From the NCBI GenBank assembly GCA_964513565.1, contig CAZENE010000013.1, positions 1-64,000 on the forward strand: a DNA stretch of 64,000 nucleotides. Direction: 5' to 3'. Source of the DNA: Delta-02 sp964513565 (GTDB taxonomy: Bacteria; Desulfobacterota; Syntrophorhabdia; Syntrophorhabdales; Syntrophorhabdaceae). Both the position numbers and the translations under genes were made by a program. Shown one piece after another: positions 16,759 to 26,191 of the stretch (within the stretch, counting starts at the first letter, position 1; each line of letters opens with the position of its first letter). A model generated the notes under the pieces. That model was given only the letters and a program-made list of their open reading frames with translations. It made no database searches and was not told the origin of the DNA.

Positions 16759-18855
16759 TTATAATTTAAATAACAGATCCGTATATGTCGGTACGGGCCA
16801 CGTTTGTGCGGGAACCATCGTTTCCAGATTGTCGATATCGGTCCTTAGCTTTTGTATTGCGGTGAACACGAGATCTCGATAGCTTTCGGCACGCTTGACC
16901 GTATCACAGACGGCCTGTGATATTTGAACCGCTTCTTCGAGTTCACCGAGGTTCTTATACGCCGTTGTAAGGGATACGCCGAGCTTTTTCAATATGTCTT
17001 CGGGAACCGCAGTGGGGCCTTTTACCGATGTTAAGTCGTCTATTGCATCTGCAAGAAATGCCGCATATTCGAGAATTGCGGGAAGAAATTGTCTTTTCAC
17101 CATGTCGATGGCGACAAGGGCCTCTATATTCAACTGCTTCGAATAGGCCTCGATATAGATCTCAAATCGTGAAAGCATTTCTTTGCGGGACAGGACCTCG
17201 TATTTCTCGAAAAGCCTGAATGACTTTTCGGTCACGAATGCCTTGAGGGCATCGACGGCGTTGTCAAAATTCGGCAATCCTCTTTTTTCCGCTTCTTTTA
17301 CCCATTCTTCAGAGTAATTGTTGCCATTGAAAACGATCCTGTTATGCTTGGTCCAGATGTCACGTATTATTCTGGCCGCTTCGGCATTGGTATCTTCAGT
17401 TTTTTCCAATCGTGTCGCTATCTCTTCGAACGCCTCGGCCGCGATGGTGTTCAAAGCAACATTCGATCCCGCTATGGACTGCGCGGAACCGACCATCCTA
17501 AACTCGAATTTGTTGCCCGTGAATGCGAAGGGAGATGTCCTGTTCCGGTCGGTGTTGTCTCTCGGTATCATGGGAAGGGTGTCGACTCCGACGCTGACGA
17601 ATTGCTGCCCTCGTGTAGAGATCTTTTCTCCGCGGGCGATCTTTTCCAATATTTCCGTTAATTCTTCCCCCATGAATATCGAGATGATCGCGGGCGGCGC
17701 CTCGTTTGCCCCCAGCCTGTGGTCGTTCCCGGCAGTCGCGCAGGTCGCCCGCAAAATATCGGCATGTATGTCAACCGCCTTGATCATAGCGCTTACGAAC
17801 AAGAGGAACTGGACATTTTCGCTCGGAGTATGGCCCGGTTCCAGGAGATTGAAGCCGTCATCCGTCGATAATGACCAGTTATTATGTTTACCGGAACCAT
17901 TAATGCATGAGTACGGTTTTTCATGGAGAAGACAGACCAGACCATTGCGGACGGCAACTTTCTGCATGGTCTCCATAACGAGCTGATTATGATCGGTAGC
18001 TATATTTGTCGTATCGAAAATAGGGGCCATCTCGAATTGAGCCGGCGCTACTTCGTTATGTTTTGTCTTCGAAGTGATGCCCATCTTCCATAACTCCGTA
18101 TCGAGGGCATGCATGTAGTCGGAAACGCGGTCTTTTATCGAACCAAAATATTGATCTTCGAGTTCCTGGCCTTTTGGCGGAGGCGCCCCAAATATTGTGC
18201 GGCCCGCGAGCAACAGGTCCAGCCGTTCCATATAAAACTTCTTGTCGACGAGGAAATACTCCTGTTCGGGGCCGACCGTGGAAGTTATACGCTCCGAGGT
18301 CGTGTTGCCAAGGGCCCTTAAGACCCTGAGAGCCTGTTGTGATATGGCCTTCATCGAGCGCAAAAGGGGTGTTTTCTTATCGAGGGCTTCGCCGCGGTAT
18401 GAATAAAAAGCAGTAGGAATCGTGAGTGTGACATTGCCGCTTTCGTCTTCCTTGAGGAATGCGGGTGATGTGCAATCCCAGGCCGTGTATCCGCGCGCCT
18501 CGAACGTTGCCCGTAAACCCCCGCTCGGAAATGATGACGCGTCCGGTTCTCCCTGTACGAGCTGTTTGCCGGAAAATTCCATTATCACACTGCCGTCAGG
18601 GGCGGGCGAGATGAAGGAATCGTGCTTTTCGGCCGTGATCCCCGTTAGCGGCTGGAACCAATGCGTGTAGTGCGTTGCCCCTTTTTCTATCGCCCAGTCT
18701 TTCATCGCGTTTGCCACAACATCGGCGATATCTGCCCTAAGAGGTATGCCTTCCTCTATAGTTTTCTTAAGGGCCCTGTAGACTTCTTTCGGCAAGCGCT
18801 GTTTCATGGCCTTGTCGTTGAAGACGTTGGACCCAAATAATTCAGTTAATTCCAT
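16759..18855 (-). CDS. glnN: Glutamine synthetase type III
   Basis: Makes glutamine from glutamate, ammonia and ATP. About 698 aa, the typical GSIII length. Visible motifs: the family N-terminus (ELFGSNVFND, then QRLPKEVYRALKKTIEEG), the ATP and glutamate site blocks (STVGPEQEYFLVDKKFY; KHNEVAPAQFEMAPIFD; INGSGKHNNWSLSTDDGFNL) and NRTSPFAFTGNKFEFR. ATG 18855 has GGGAGGGAAC directly upstream, better than the in-frame ATG 18915. It faces the acyl-CoA synthetase across a shared terminator. No PII or amt gene is adjacent. Confidence 0.95.
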   Translation of the reverse strand: MELTELFGSNVFNDKAMKQRLPKEVYRALKKTIEEGIPLRADIADVVANAMKDWAIEKGATHYTHWFQPLTGITAEKHDSFISPAPDGSVIMEFSGKQLVQGEPDASSFPSGGLRATFEARGYTAWDCTSPAFLKEDESGNVTLTIPTAFYSYRGEALDKKTPLLRSMKAISQQALRVLRALGNTTSERITSTVGPEQEYFLVDKKFYMERLDLLLAGRTIFGAPPPKGQELEDQYFGSIKDRVSDYMHALDTELWKMGITSKTKHNEVAPAQFEMAPIFDTTNIATDHNQLVMETMQKVAVRNGLVCLLHEKPYSCINGSGKHNNWSLSTDDGFNLLEPGHTPSENVQFLLFVSAMIKAVDIHADILRATCATAGNDHRLGANEAPPAIISIFMGEELTEILEKIARGEKISTRGQQFVSVGVDTLPMIPRDNTDRNRTSPFAFTGNKFEFRMVGSAQSIAGSNVALNTIAAEAFEEIATRLEKTEDTNAEAARIIRDIWTKHNRIVFNGNNYSEEWVKEAEKRGLPNFDNAVDALKAFVTEKSFRLFEKYEVLSRKEMLSRFEIYIEAYSKQLNIEALVAIDMVKRQFLPAILEYAAFLADAIDDLTSVKGPTAVPEDILKKLGVSLTTAYKNLGELEEAVQISQAVCDTVKRAESYRDLVFTAIQKLRTDIDNLETMVPAQTWPVPTYTDLLFKL

Positions 18856-19018
18856 GTTCCCTCCCGATTCCGATATCGAATCCCGGCATATTTTGGATAC
18901 ACTGATGTTGTTCATATGCCGTTGTAACGTGTAGGAACGACTTTCGCTAATGCCCCCGGAAGATATCGGAAAAATATGGAAAAATTATAAACCGGTCCAT
19001 GTGAACATACAAGAAAAT

Positions 19019-19110
19019 TTGCAGGGCCTGCAATTAAGGGGGCTCGCGTCGCCCCTTCCCCGGGCGAAGCCCGCGGAACCAACCCCTCTCGCTCGCTGTG
19101 CGAGCTGTCT
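19019..19110. repeat. Cluster of short palindromes in the glnN-sugar dehydrogenase gap
   Basis: The gap contains a perfect 7-bp dyad (TTGCAGGGCCTGCAA, 19019-19033), then hairpins from GGGCGAAGCCC and GCTCGCTGTGCGAGC. The GC-rich, stem-dense arrangement resembles REP/BIME-type intergenic repeats. No gene is seen in the roughly 260 bases between 18856 and 19119. Confidence 0.4.
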
Positions 19111-19119
19111 TCTGACCGG

Positions 19120-20319
19120 TCACTTCGGTAGTATGCGGTAAATGTGATCGTCGTTTTTTTTGGGTGTTCCCCGGCCATCCCTATTATTGGTAAGGAAATA
19201 GAGATAACCGTCGGGGCCCTGGACCACGTCGCGTATTCGGCCGTACCGTCCTTCGCTCTCACCGGTCGCAAACCACCTTTCAATAGTGGTCACATTGTAG
19301 CCGGCTGTCTTTTTCTGGAGTTTTATGCGGATAAGGGCTCTGCTTTTCAGAGTTGCGACGAATAGGCTGTTTTCCAGGTGCGGAAGCTTTCCCTTATAAT
19401 AAAAAACAATTCCCGAAGGCGGCGTGGCCTTGCGCCACACGACAATGGGATCGATGAAAGCCCTCTGGTTGACGGCTGCGGCGACATCGGGCCAGCCGTA
19501 ATTACCTCCTTTCTCAATGACATTTATCTCATCATTGCCAAAAACGAGAGATTCACCGGAAGGACCGTGTTCCGAGATGAAAAGGTCCTTCGTAACCGGG
19601 TGCCATGCCAGGCCTTGCGGGTTGCGATGGCCATAGGACCATATCGGCGAATCCTTGAAAGGATTATCTTTCGGTATAACGCCCTCCGGGTTTACCCTCA
19701 GTATCTTGCCATTCAACGATGCGCGGTCTTGCGCAAGCTTGCCCTCAAAGATCTCGCCTGTGCATATGTAGAGCATCCCGTCAGGTCCAAAAGCAATGCG
19801 GCCCCCGTCATGATTGCGCCCTCCGGCAATCCCGTCGAGAATTACCCTGTCGAGCGACCCTGTATCACCTTCGTCCTTGAACCGTACGATCTTGTTGTAA
19901 AGCTCACCCTTTTCCCGGTATGTGTACATTGCGTATATGTACGGTTTATCCGGGAATCGCGGGTGCACCGCCAAACCCATGAGCCCTCCTTCGCCCTGAG
20001 CCGCCACATCGGGAGCGGCATAGGGTGTCGAAACAAGAGAGCCGTTCTTAATGAGCCTGACCCTGCCGGGCCGTTCACTGGTCAGGGCCCTTCCATCCGG
20101 CAGAAAGACAAGGGACCAGGGTGCTTCAAGACCGGTTATCCAGGCCTTGACCGCTACCCTGTCACCATCAGGCAAATATTTGTCCTTTATGGTCTGGGGA
20201 ATAGAACCCACCTCAATGGAACATGCCGTAAGAAAAGGAAAGAAAAGGAAAATGGGAAGAGCGATAAGCAGGGATATTGTCGCAGGCCGCGGAGGTTTCT
20301 TTTTTCCTGTCATTATCAT
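19120..20319 (-). CDS. PQQ-dependent sugar dehydrogenase-like lipoprotein (glucose/sorbosone dehydrogenase family)
   Basis: 399 aa. The lipoprotein-type signal ends in LTAC. A six-bladed beta-propeller follows, with family motifs GLEAPWSLVFLPDGR, GEGGLMGLAVHPRF, GGRNHDGGRIAFGPDG, YGHRNPQGLAWHP and EHGP near the middle. In YliI/Asd-type proteins this region forms the PQQ and calcium site. No PQQ synthesis genes are in the window, so the cofactor and the reaction in this organism are open. Start ATG 20319; ATG 20313 is equally possible. Confidence 0.85.
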   Translation of the reverse strand: MIMTGKKKPPRPATISLLIALPIFLFFPFLTACSIEVGSIPQTIKDKYLPDGDRVAVKAWITGLEAPWSLVFLPDGRALTSERPGRVRLIKNGSLVSTPYAAPDVAAQGEGGLMGLAVHPRFPDKPYIYAMYTYREKGELYNKIVRFKDEGDTGSLDRVILDGIAGGRNHDGGRIAFGPDGMLYICTGEIFEGKLAQDRASLNGKILRVNPEGVIPKDNPFKDSPIWSYGHRNPQGLAWHPVTKDLFISEHGPSGESLVFGNDEINVIEKGGNYGWPDVAAAVNQRAFIDPIVVWRKATPPSGIVFYYKGKLPHLENSLFVATLKSRALIRIKLQKKTAGYNVTTIERWFATGESEGRYGRIRDVVQGPDGYLYFLTNNRDGRGTPKKNDDHIYRILPK

Positions 20320-20458
20320 ATTAAAGAATAGGGGAAGATGACCCTTCTGTCAACCGTGAGGTCATTCCGGGGGCTACGGCAAACCTTGTTTTAGAGGAAG
20401 GCGCTCCCAATGACCTATTTTTGGGTTCCAACCTGAAACGAAACCCGAAATCTGGGGC

Positions 20459-21538
20459 TCAGTAGTACGGGAACTGCGCGTCAAAGCACTCACCACCATT
20501 TCTGTACCATGCGGCAATATGTTTGACCGCTTCGATCGCCTTGGTCTGGGCGGCAATGTCTGAATTGAATCCCTGGTGAGGCTGCACGTAGATATTCGCG
20601 CTTCTTTCGACCGCCTTCTCGACGAGGCCTCTCGCAGCGAGAACGTCCGGATTGGTTACGTTGTCCTGTTTGTTCAGCAGGGCTGCAAATTCGGATTCGT
20701 TGCTGAAGACGTCAAGTCCGATACCTGTTATTTGCCCGGCACGGTACAGGTCAGCTATTACTGACTCGGGTGCTATCTCCCCCCGTGTCACGTTTATGAA
20801 AATGAGCTTCTTGCGAGCCTGGCTGAGATAGGATTGCGAAAAATAGCCGATATTGTAGAATTTACTATCTTTGTTCCGGGTGAGATTCATGGCATTGATA
20901 ACTATGTCGCTTGTCTGAATAGCTTCCTCTCTGGAGACGAAGCGGACGGACCCGCCGTATAGTGCCTTAAGTTCGTCCTGGCGGATATCGACGCCCTGGA
21001 CGGTAAGACCGTTCGCCTCCGCGAGTTCGTACGTTCTCTTTCCTATCTTGCCGACTCCGAAGACGGTACATATCCGGTGCCGGTCAAGTTCGATGAATGC
21101 CCGGGAATCCTTTCGTTCAAATGCGGCGGAATTGACCGTGTAATGGTTCAATTCGCCTGCGGCGGCGTACAGGAATTTCATGGCGGTCTGGGCCACCGCG
21201 TTAACGCAGTATTCACGAAGGGACGCAATATTCACCCTGCCGGCCAAATGCTCGAAATGATCGTATCCTGCACTCCGGGTAACTACGCTTTTCCGGTTGC
21301 CGGCTATGTATTGCTCGGGCAGGGCTGAGTGTGTTTTCGTCGTAATAATGTCGGGGAGGGCTACGGCCGGATTGTCCCGCAAAAATTCCTGGACATTCGC
21401 AGGTGTGATCAGGCAGGCATGTTCTTCGGGAATCTCTTTTCTCTTTATTGCCCTTGCTGTCTCTTCCTGAAGGTGCACCGCTTCGGGGCCGAGGGCCTCA
21501 AAATGTATGATGTCATATTCCCTGTTTATATTCTTCAC
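20459..21538 (-). CDS. D-isomer-specific 2-hydroxyacid dehydrogenase family protein
   Basis: NAD-dependent oxidoreductase of the D-lactate/phosphoglycerate dehydrogenase fold, 359 aa. Visible: the NAD-binding GVGKIGKRTYELAEANG (about residue 160), the substrate Arg region NVTRGEIAPESVI, the conserved Glu region GLDVFSNE, and the catalytic His in VQPHQGF. It lacks the more usual TPH..., so the substrate is uncertain. The start is GTG 21538 with GGAG five bases upstream. Single gene, divergent from the DUF486 gene. Confidence 0.8.
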   Translation of the reverse strand: MKNINREYDIIHFEALGPEAVHLQEETARAIKRKEIPEEHACLITPANVQEFLRDNPAVALPDIITTKTHSALPEQYIAGNRKSVVTRSAGYDHFEHLAGRVNIASLREYCVNAVAQTAMKFLYAAAGELNHYTVNSAAFERKDSRAFIELDRHRICTVFGVGKIGKRTYELAEANGLTVQGVDIRQDELKALYGGSVRFVSREEAIQTSDIVINAMNLTRNKDSKFYNIGYFSQSYLSQARKKLIFINVTRGEIAPESVIADLYRAGQITGIGLDVFSNESEFAALLNKQDNVTNPDVLAARGLVEKAVERSANIYVQPHQGFNSDIAAQTKAIEAVKHIAAWYRNGGECFDAQFPYY

Positions 21539-21670
21539 ATGGTCTCCGATTCATATTCTTATTCAGTCCATGTATTCTCACGCAATCCTTGCCTTTTTTC
21601 AACTGAATTCCATGTATTTCCCCTGTTCTTTATTGTATATTACGCCAGTTTAAGCTGAACAGGAGAACAT

Positions 21671-21997
21671 ATGAAGACCGTCATGCTTCTGACCGTTTCT
21701 AATGTATTTATGACCTTCGCCTGGTATGGCCATTTGCGGTACAAGGATTCCTCCCTGTGGAAGGTGATAATTGTAAGCTGGCTTATCGCATTCGCGGAAT
21801 ATTGTTTTCAGGTACCGGCAAACCGGATTGGGCATTATCAGTTCTCCGCCGCCCAACTCAAGATAATCCAGGAAGTGATAACGCTTATCGTTTTTGCCGT
21901 TTTTTCTCTCCTTTACCTGAAGGAGGGATTTAAATGGAATTACCTGATATCCTTTGCAATGATGGCCGGGGCGGTCTTTTTTATGTTTAAAAATTAA
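21671..21997 (+). CDS. DUF486 family small membrane protein
   Basis: 108 aa with four predicted membrane helices. The sequence (SNVFMTFAWYGHLRY; PANRIGHYQFSAAQLKIIQE; FKWNYLISFAMMAGAVFFMF) matches DUF486, related to small drug/metabolite transporters. Transport substrate unknown. Preceded by AGGAGAACAT, a good ribosome site. Confidence 0.88.
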   Translation: MKTVMLLTVSNVFMTFAWYGHLRYKDSSLWKVIIVSWLIAFAEYCFQVPANRIGHYQFSAAQLKIIQEVITLIVFAVFSLLYLKEGFKWNYLISFAMMAGAVFFMFKN

Positions 21998-22035
21998 AGG
22001 GGCTGGATGTCTGACGCAAGAGGCAGGACTCCGCT

Positions 22036-22380
22036 TTATTTTTTCTGTTCTTCTTCGTCCGCGGCGAAAAAATTCCGGCCGTGCACATCATCGTGGCAGT
22101 ATGTACAGAGGTTTTCCCAATTCGATCCATCGGGAGGATTATTGTTGTGATTTCCGTCCTTGTGGTGGACTGTGAGCAGGTGCCGGTCAGTATGGTTGAA
22201 TTCCCTGCCGCAGCGTGCGCACATAAGACCGTGCATCCTGAGAGACTGCTCGCGATATTGTTCATTTTTTTTATCCCTGTCGCGGGTGATTTCCCTGACA
22301 ATTTCCTCGACCGACCCTGTTATTTCTTTCTTGACCGGCCGTTTGGACCGGTGCCTAGTATAACCTTTCTGTTTCATCAC
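22036..22380 (-). CDS. yajD: YajD-like HNH nuclease family protein
   Basis: 114 aa. It carries an HNH fold with two zinc-type pairs (CARCGREF and CTYCHDDVHG) and the catalytic segment LLTVHHKDGNHNNNPPDGSN. This is the arrangement of YajD-family HNH proteins. The N-terminus is basic. It overlaps the end of fbp by four bases (ATGA), so the two are co-translated. Biological role unknown. Confidence 0.85.
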   Translation of the reverse strand: MMKQKGYTRHRSKRPVKKEITGSVEEIVREITRDRDKKNEQYREQSLRMHGLMCARCGREFNHTDRHLLTVHHKDGNHNNNPPDGSNWENLCTYCHDDVHGRNFFAADEEEQKK

Positions 22381-23351
22381 TTCAGCACCTTTGCCATATT
22401 ATCGACCAGCTGCTTTGATCCCGCGTAAAGGGCGGTTCTCTGGTGATGGTGCACGGGTTTTATATCGAGTATCGGCATACCCTGCTCATTTGCGGCATGC
22501 CCGCCCGCCTCGCGGCAGATGAAGGCTACCACGGCCGCCTCGTACATGAGGCGAAGCTTTCCTTCCGGCCTCAATTTCTTCGGGTCGGGATGGTTAACGA
22601 TGGCGGGGTACATGAACATCCCGCCATTGGTCAGGATCCTGTGAAAGTCTCCGGCAAGTGCCCCCATGTATCGGAACGTATATTTTCTTTCGTTGTTCCG
22701 GACCCAATCCTGTACCTCTTGCCTGTATGTGTAGCGGTTCGTTGCGTTAAAGGAAAGCTCCCAGCTTTTTTGGTTGTCAGGTAGAATTAGCCGTCTCGGC
22801 TTCACATAATCACGTGTTTCATCGATGTGGAAGCGCCAGGCCCCTGCATCGCGCAGCGCAATGGTCAATGCGCCTGCAGGTATAACGAACATCCCGGCCG
22901 CTATAAATTCCCTTCCCGATCGTAGGTGAAAATCCTCTACTCCGCTAAGGTTACGTTTCGCTATCCCGAAGAGAAAACCGACAGGCAGGCCGTGCGCGAC
23001 ATTGGATGACCCGTCAAGCGGATCGAAGTAGATAAAATAACGCCCATCCTCATTGAGTTTGATGATATCATCGGATTCCTCGCTCACCGCGTGTATCACC
23101 CGCCGCGTGGTCTTAAGGTAGTGGATGATAATCTCATGGGCTATGTCGTCCATTTGCATCACATCCTCGCCCTGCACGTTTATCTTTCCCGCCTGCCCGA
23201 GGTGACCCTTGAGCGCTCCTGTGATGTAATAATGTTCTATATGCTTCGCCGCGCTTATGATAGCGTCCATAAGGACAAGGAAATGCCCGGTGCGCCTATG
23301 GCGTTCCTGATGTTCCAGGAGAAAATTTATGAAGGTCTGTTCGAATTCCAT
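22377..23351 (-). CDS. fbp: Fructose-1,6-bisphosphatase, class 1
   Basis: Gluconeogenic phosphatase. About 324 aa from ATG 23351, chosen because GGAAGG precedes it; the longer frame from 23390 adds an unusual leader. Metal and phosphate motifs are visible: SEESDD, FDPLDGSSN (about 115) and a C-terminal EAAVVAFICREAGGHA block. Followed by yajD with a 4-base overlap. Fits synthesis of sugars from acetyl-CoA in an anaerobe. Confidence 0.95.
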   Translation of the reverse strand: MEFEQTFINFLLEHQERHRRTGHFLVLMDAIISAAKHIEHYYITGALKGHLGQAGKINVQGEDVMQMDDIAHEIIIHYLKTTRRVIHAVSEESDDIIKLNEDGRYFIYFDPLDGSSNVAHGLPVGFLFGIAKRNLSGVEDFHLRSGREFIAAGMFVIPAGALTIALRDAGAWRFHIDETRDYVKPRRLILPDNQKSWELSFNATNRYTYRQEVQDWVRNNERKYTFRYMGALAGDFHRILTNGGMFMYPAIVNHPDPKKLRPEGKLRLMYEAAVVAFICREAGGHAANEQGMPILDIKPVHHHQRTALYAGSKQLVDNMAKVLK

Positions 23352-23455
23352 GGTACCTTCCGCAATGATCAGAAGTATATGTGTAATCAACCGATTAAGT
23401 CAATGTTTCACTCACTTCTATGCCCTGGAAAGGGGCATGCAAGAAATCCAGCTTG

Positions 23456-24343
23456 TTATTGAGGATTATACGTCAATGTCACCGTTTTTTTATTGTTTGC
23501 CCTCTTTTGATCCCGGATCTGTGCGTTATAATCGACCGTAACCTCCACAACGCAGGCGGTGCCGGGTTCCAGTTTGATCGCATCATAGCCGGTATTCGGC
23601 CAGGTAAAATTGAGGTAAGTTTTTCCCGATCCGAATAGTGACGGAGTCGGATTGCCTCTTTTCAATATTCCGGCGGAATCCATATCCTTCAGTTTTATGT
23701 TTTTTTCCACCCCTGTATCAAGGACTTTAATTTTTACATAGGAAATATCAAAATCCTGGTCGGGGATAGGGTTATTGGCATTGTGCATTCTCAATACGAT
23801 GCGTCCTTCCGGATCGAGAGCGACACTGTCAAGGACAAGATCGGTTATGTCCGGGACGGCAGCCCGGAAATATATATCCTTTTGGTTATTTTGGGGATTT
23901 TCGTCGCCAATCTGAAGTCCCTCTGTGATAATGACCATGCCGAGTTTATATCTTCCCGGGTAAAGAATGGTGATCGTCTTTGATTTGATCTTGACCTCCT
24001 TACCCGGTTCCAAAGGAGGTATATTGTTTGTATACCAGGGGATAATCTGACGGGAGTAATCCGGTTTTGTATCCTGATTGCTCAGGTGCATGCCAAGCGA
24101 ACATGCCTTGCGCGTTGGACCGTTCCCGGCATTTTTCACGGTAACATCGAAATTGATCATATCCTGTTTTGCCCTGGGTTGGTCAGGTGTTATTTTAATA
24201 TCCGATATAACAAGATCTGCCCGCATTTTTATAAGTGGGATCGCTGGTTTTAATGGTTTGACCGGCTGGGCCCCGGCCGTATGTGAAACAAGGATGGCGG
24301 ACATGATAAGAATAGAACAACAAACACTGACGAAAGTTTTCAT
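23456..24343 (-). CDS. Secreted CARDB-domain protein
   Basis: 295 aa with a signal peptide (probable cleavage after HTAGA). A CARDB-like beta-sandwich follows: DLVISDIKITPDQPRAKQD then FDVTVKNAGNGPT, and ENPQNNQKDIYF. A second, similar beta-rich half (ITDLVLDSVALDPEGRIVLR; VVEVTVDYNAQI) suggests two repeats. CARDB domains are adhesion or scaffold modules; no enzymatic motif is seen. Probably periplasmic or surface-exposed. Confidence 0.75.
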   Translation of the reverse strand: MKTFVSVCCSILIMSAILVSHTAGAQPVKPLKPAIPLIKMRADLVISDIKITPDQPRAKQDMINFDVTVKNAGNGPTRKACSLGMHLSNQDTKPDYSRQIIPWYTNNIPPLEPGKEVKIKSKTITILYPGRYKLGMVIITEGLQIGDENPQNNQKDIYFRAAVPDITDLVLDSVALDPEGRIVLRMHNANNPIPDQDFDISYVKIKVLDTGVEKNIKLKDMDSAGILKRGNPTPSLFGSGKTYLNFTWPNTGYDAIKLEPGTACVVEVTVDYNAQIRDQKRANNKKTVTLTYNPQ

Positions 24344-24676
24344 TTTTCGCTCTCCTTACTATGTCCAGGACCTTTTTATCATTGTCATCAATGTGCCCGA
24401 TGCAGTCAAGCCTTTTTAACGACCGACTTGCTTCGCGGGTCCCTTAAAAGAGCGATCTCATTTCGGGTGCCGCCTCAAGTGCAATGGCCGTCGACAGCCC
24501 GAAAACATTCTGAATGGGCGCTTATCTCTTTGGACTGTTTTTTTTAATGCTTTTGTGGTAATATGCTTACCAGTTGCTTAAATCCTCTCAGCTCTACCAT
24601 GATCTGACAATCGAGAAAAAAATGGTCGAATGCCGGGCGGGCACAAGCGGCACGATATCATTTTGACGGAGTATGA
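24344..24676. other. Gene-free stretch before the DEAD-box helicase
   Basis: No credible reading frame or RNA gene is seen in these 333 bases. The last bases hold GGAG at the helicase ribosome site. A long leader would fit the cold-inducible regulation known for DEAD-box helicases, but no promoter or cold-box sequence was convincing. Confidence 0.3.
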
Positions 24677-25888
24677 ATGCAAAAACCAAAATTCGAAAAG
24701 CTGCATCTATCAAAAATGGTCCAGAAAGCTCTGGATACGATGGGGTTCGAGGCGCTAAGCCCCATTCAGGAACAATCGATTCCCCTCGTTCTCGAGGGCA
24801 ACGACATCATCGGGCAGGCGCAGACCGGGACTGGCAAGACAGCCGCTTTCGGCATCCCGCTCATTGAAATGCTCGATGCAAAGCGCAGGCAGACGGAGGC
24901 GCTTATCTTATGCCCGACGCGCGAACTCGCCGTGCAGGTTGCCGCTGAGCTAAGAAAACTCGCACGGTACAGGAAGGACATAATCATCATTCCCGTGTAC
25001 GGCGGACAATCGATACGCCCGCAGATCGCCAGTTTGAAAAAAGGGGTACACATCGTGGTCGGGACCCCCGGAAGGATGATAGACCACATGAAGCGCCGGA
25101 CGATCAAACTCGGAACGGTTACGAAGGTTGTCCTTGATGAAGCCGATGAAATGCTGAACATGGGGTTTCTGGAGGATATCGAGACCATTCTGGAAGCGAC
25201 ATCTGCCAGCAGGCAGACCCTTCTTTTTTCAGCAACAATGCCGGAGAGCATACGAAGGCTTGCAGGAAAATATCAGAACAACCCTTCTCTCGTCAAAGTT
25301 GTGGGAGACGAGCTAACGGTTTCGGAGGTCGAGCAGAGCTATATAGAGGCGAGGCCGGGCAAGAAATTGAATCTTCTGCGAAAGATCGTGGACAACTACA
25401 AATTTTCGTCATCGCTTGTTTTTTGCAATACAAAACGATGTGTTGATGACGTGGCCCGTGACTTGAAAGCCCTGGGATATGACACGGAAAGCATCCATGG
25501 CGACATGGCCCAGGGACAGAGAGATCGCGTTATGTCGAAATTCAGGCGAGGAAATTCGACCATACTGGTGGCGACTGATGTTGCGGCGCGCGGCATTGAC
25601 GTAAGTAACGTTGAGGCGGTTATCAATTATGACATCCCCCGCGACGATCAATATTACGTTCACAGGATCGGCAGGACGGCCCGCATGGGCAAGTCGGGAT
25701 ATGCTTTTACGCTTATCCTTCCTACGGAAATGGGCAAATTGAGAGAGATCAAGAATTATGCCAGGACGGAAATAAAGCGTCATCCCCCGTTATCTCCGGA
25801 AGATGAATTCATGGTAACGGTAAAACCCGTCAATAAGCGGCGCACCACGTTCAAACCGTCATACAAGGGACGTTTCAAGAGGTCCTGA
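24677..25888 (+). CDS. DEAD-box ATP-dependent RNA helicase
   Basis: 403 aa. All core motifs are present: Q motif (FEALSPIQEQSIP), motif I AQTGTGKT, Ia PTRELAVQ, II VLDEADEMLNMGF, III SAT, V ATDVAARGIDV and VI HRIGRTARMGKSG. It has a short basic tail (KPSYKGRFKRS) and no long C-terminal RNA-binding domain, so it is nearer RhlE or CshB than full-length DeaD. Likely acts in RNA unwinding or ribosome assembly. A 76-aa PC4-like gene follows 13 bp downstream. Confidence 0.93.
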   Translation: MQKPKFEKLHLSKMVQKALDTMGFEALSPIQEQSIPLVLEGNDIIGQAQTGTGKTAAFGIPLIEMLDAKRRQTEALILCPTRELAVQVAAELRKLARYRKDIIIIPVYGGQSIRPQIASLKKGVHIVVGTPGRMIDHMKRRTIKLGTVTKVVLDEADEMLNMGFLEDIETILEATSASRQTLLFSATMPESIRRLAGKYQNNPSLVKVVGDELTVSEVEQSYIEARPGKKLNLLRKIVDNYKFSSSLVFCNTKRCVDDVARDLKALGYDTESIHGDMAQGQRDRVMSKFRRGNSTILVATDVAARGIDVSNVEAVINYDIPRDDQYYVHRIGRTARMGKSGYAFTLILPTEMGKLREIKNYARTEIKRHPPLSPEDEFMVTVKPVNKRRTTFKPSYKGRFKRS

Positions 25889-25901
25889 AAAGGAGGGATT
25901 T

Positions 25902-26132
25902 ATGCTGGTAGGCAAATTATCGACCGGCGTTCGGGAACGTCTTGTTGTTGAGGTTCTCGATAAGTTCAAAGGTACAAAGTCCATCGACTGCCGGATGTAC
26001 AAGATATTGACGGACGGTGAGCTTGTTGCAACCCCGGATGGACTGACGATAAGCCCGGACCAGGTACAGAGCCTGGTCAATCTGCTCAACGAGGCAATGA
26101 AAAAGGCCCGGGCCGTTCAGGATAAGGAGTAA
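25902..26132 (+). CDS. Small PC4/p15-like nucleic-acid-binding protein
   Basis: 76 aa with AAGGAGG just upstream of ATG 25902. The pattern (RLVVEVLDKFKGTKSIDCRM, DGELVATPDGLTISPDQVQS, then an amphipathic C-terminal helix LVNLLNEAMKKA) resembles the PC4/YdbC fold: four beta strands then a helix, which binds single-stranded DNA or RNA. Directly follows the RNA helicase, probably in the same transcript, which fits an RNA or ssDNA role. Assignment is by pattern and needs a profile search. Confidence 0.6.
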   Translation: MLVGKLSTGVRERLVVEVLDKFKGTKSIDCRMYKILTDGELVATPDGLTISPDQVQSLVNLLNEAMKKARAVQDKE

Positions 26133-26142
26133 AACCGGACAC

Positions 26143-26180
26143 AGCGTAAAGTGCCTGTTCAACAGTCCCCACTTTACGCT
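26143..26180. terminator. Hairpin between convergent PC4-like and reductase genes
   Basis: AGCGTAAAGTG (26143-26153) and CACTTTACGCT (26170-26180) are exact 11-bp complements with a 16-base loop, in the short gap between convergent genes. Probably a bidirectional terminator despite a weak T-tract. Confidence 0.6.
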
Positions 26181-26191
26181 CCCCTGTTTAA

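Noticed and set aside
18912..19283. 123-residue minus-strand ORF overlapping the sugar dehydrogenase end
   Set aside because: Out-of-frame shadow of the dehydrogenase running into the palindrome cluster.
22036..22380. HNH nuclease as part of a CRISPR or restriction system
   Set aside because: No repeats, cas, methylase or partner genes nearby. The protein fits stand-alone YajD and is coupled to fbp.
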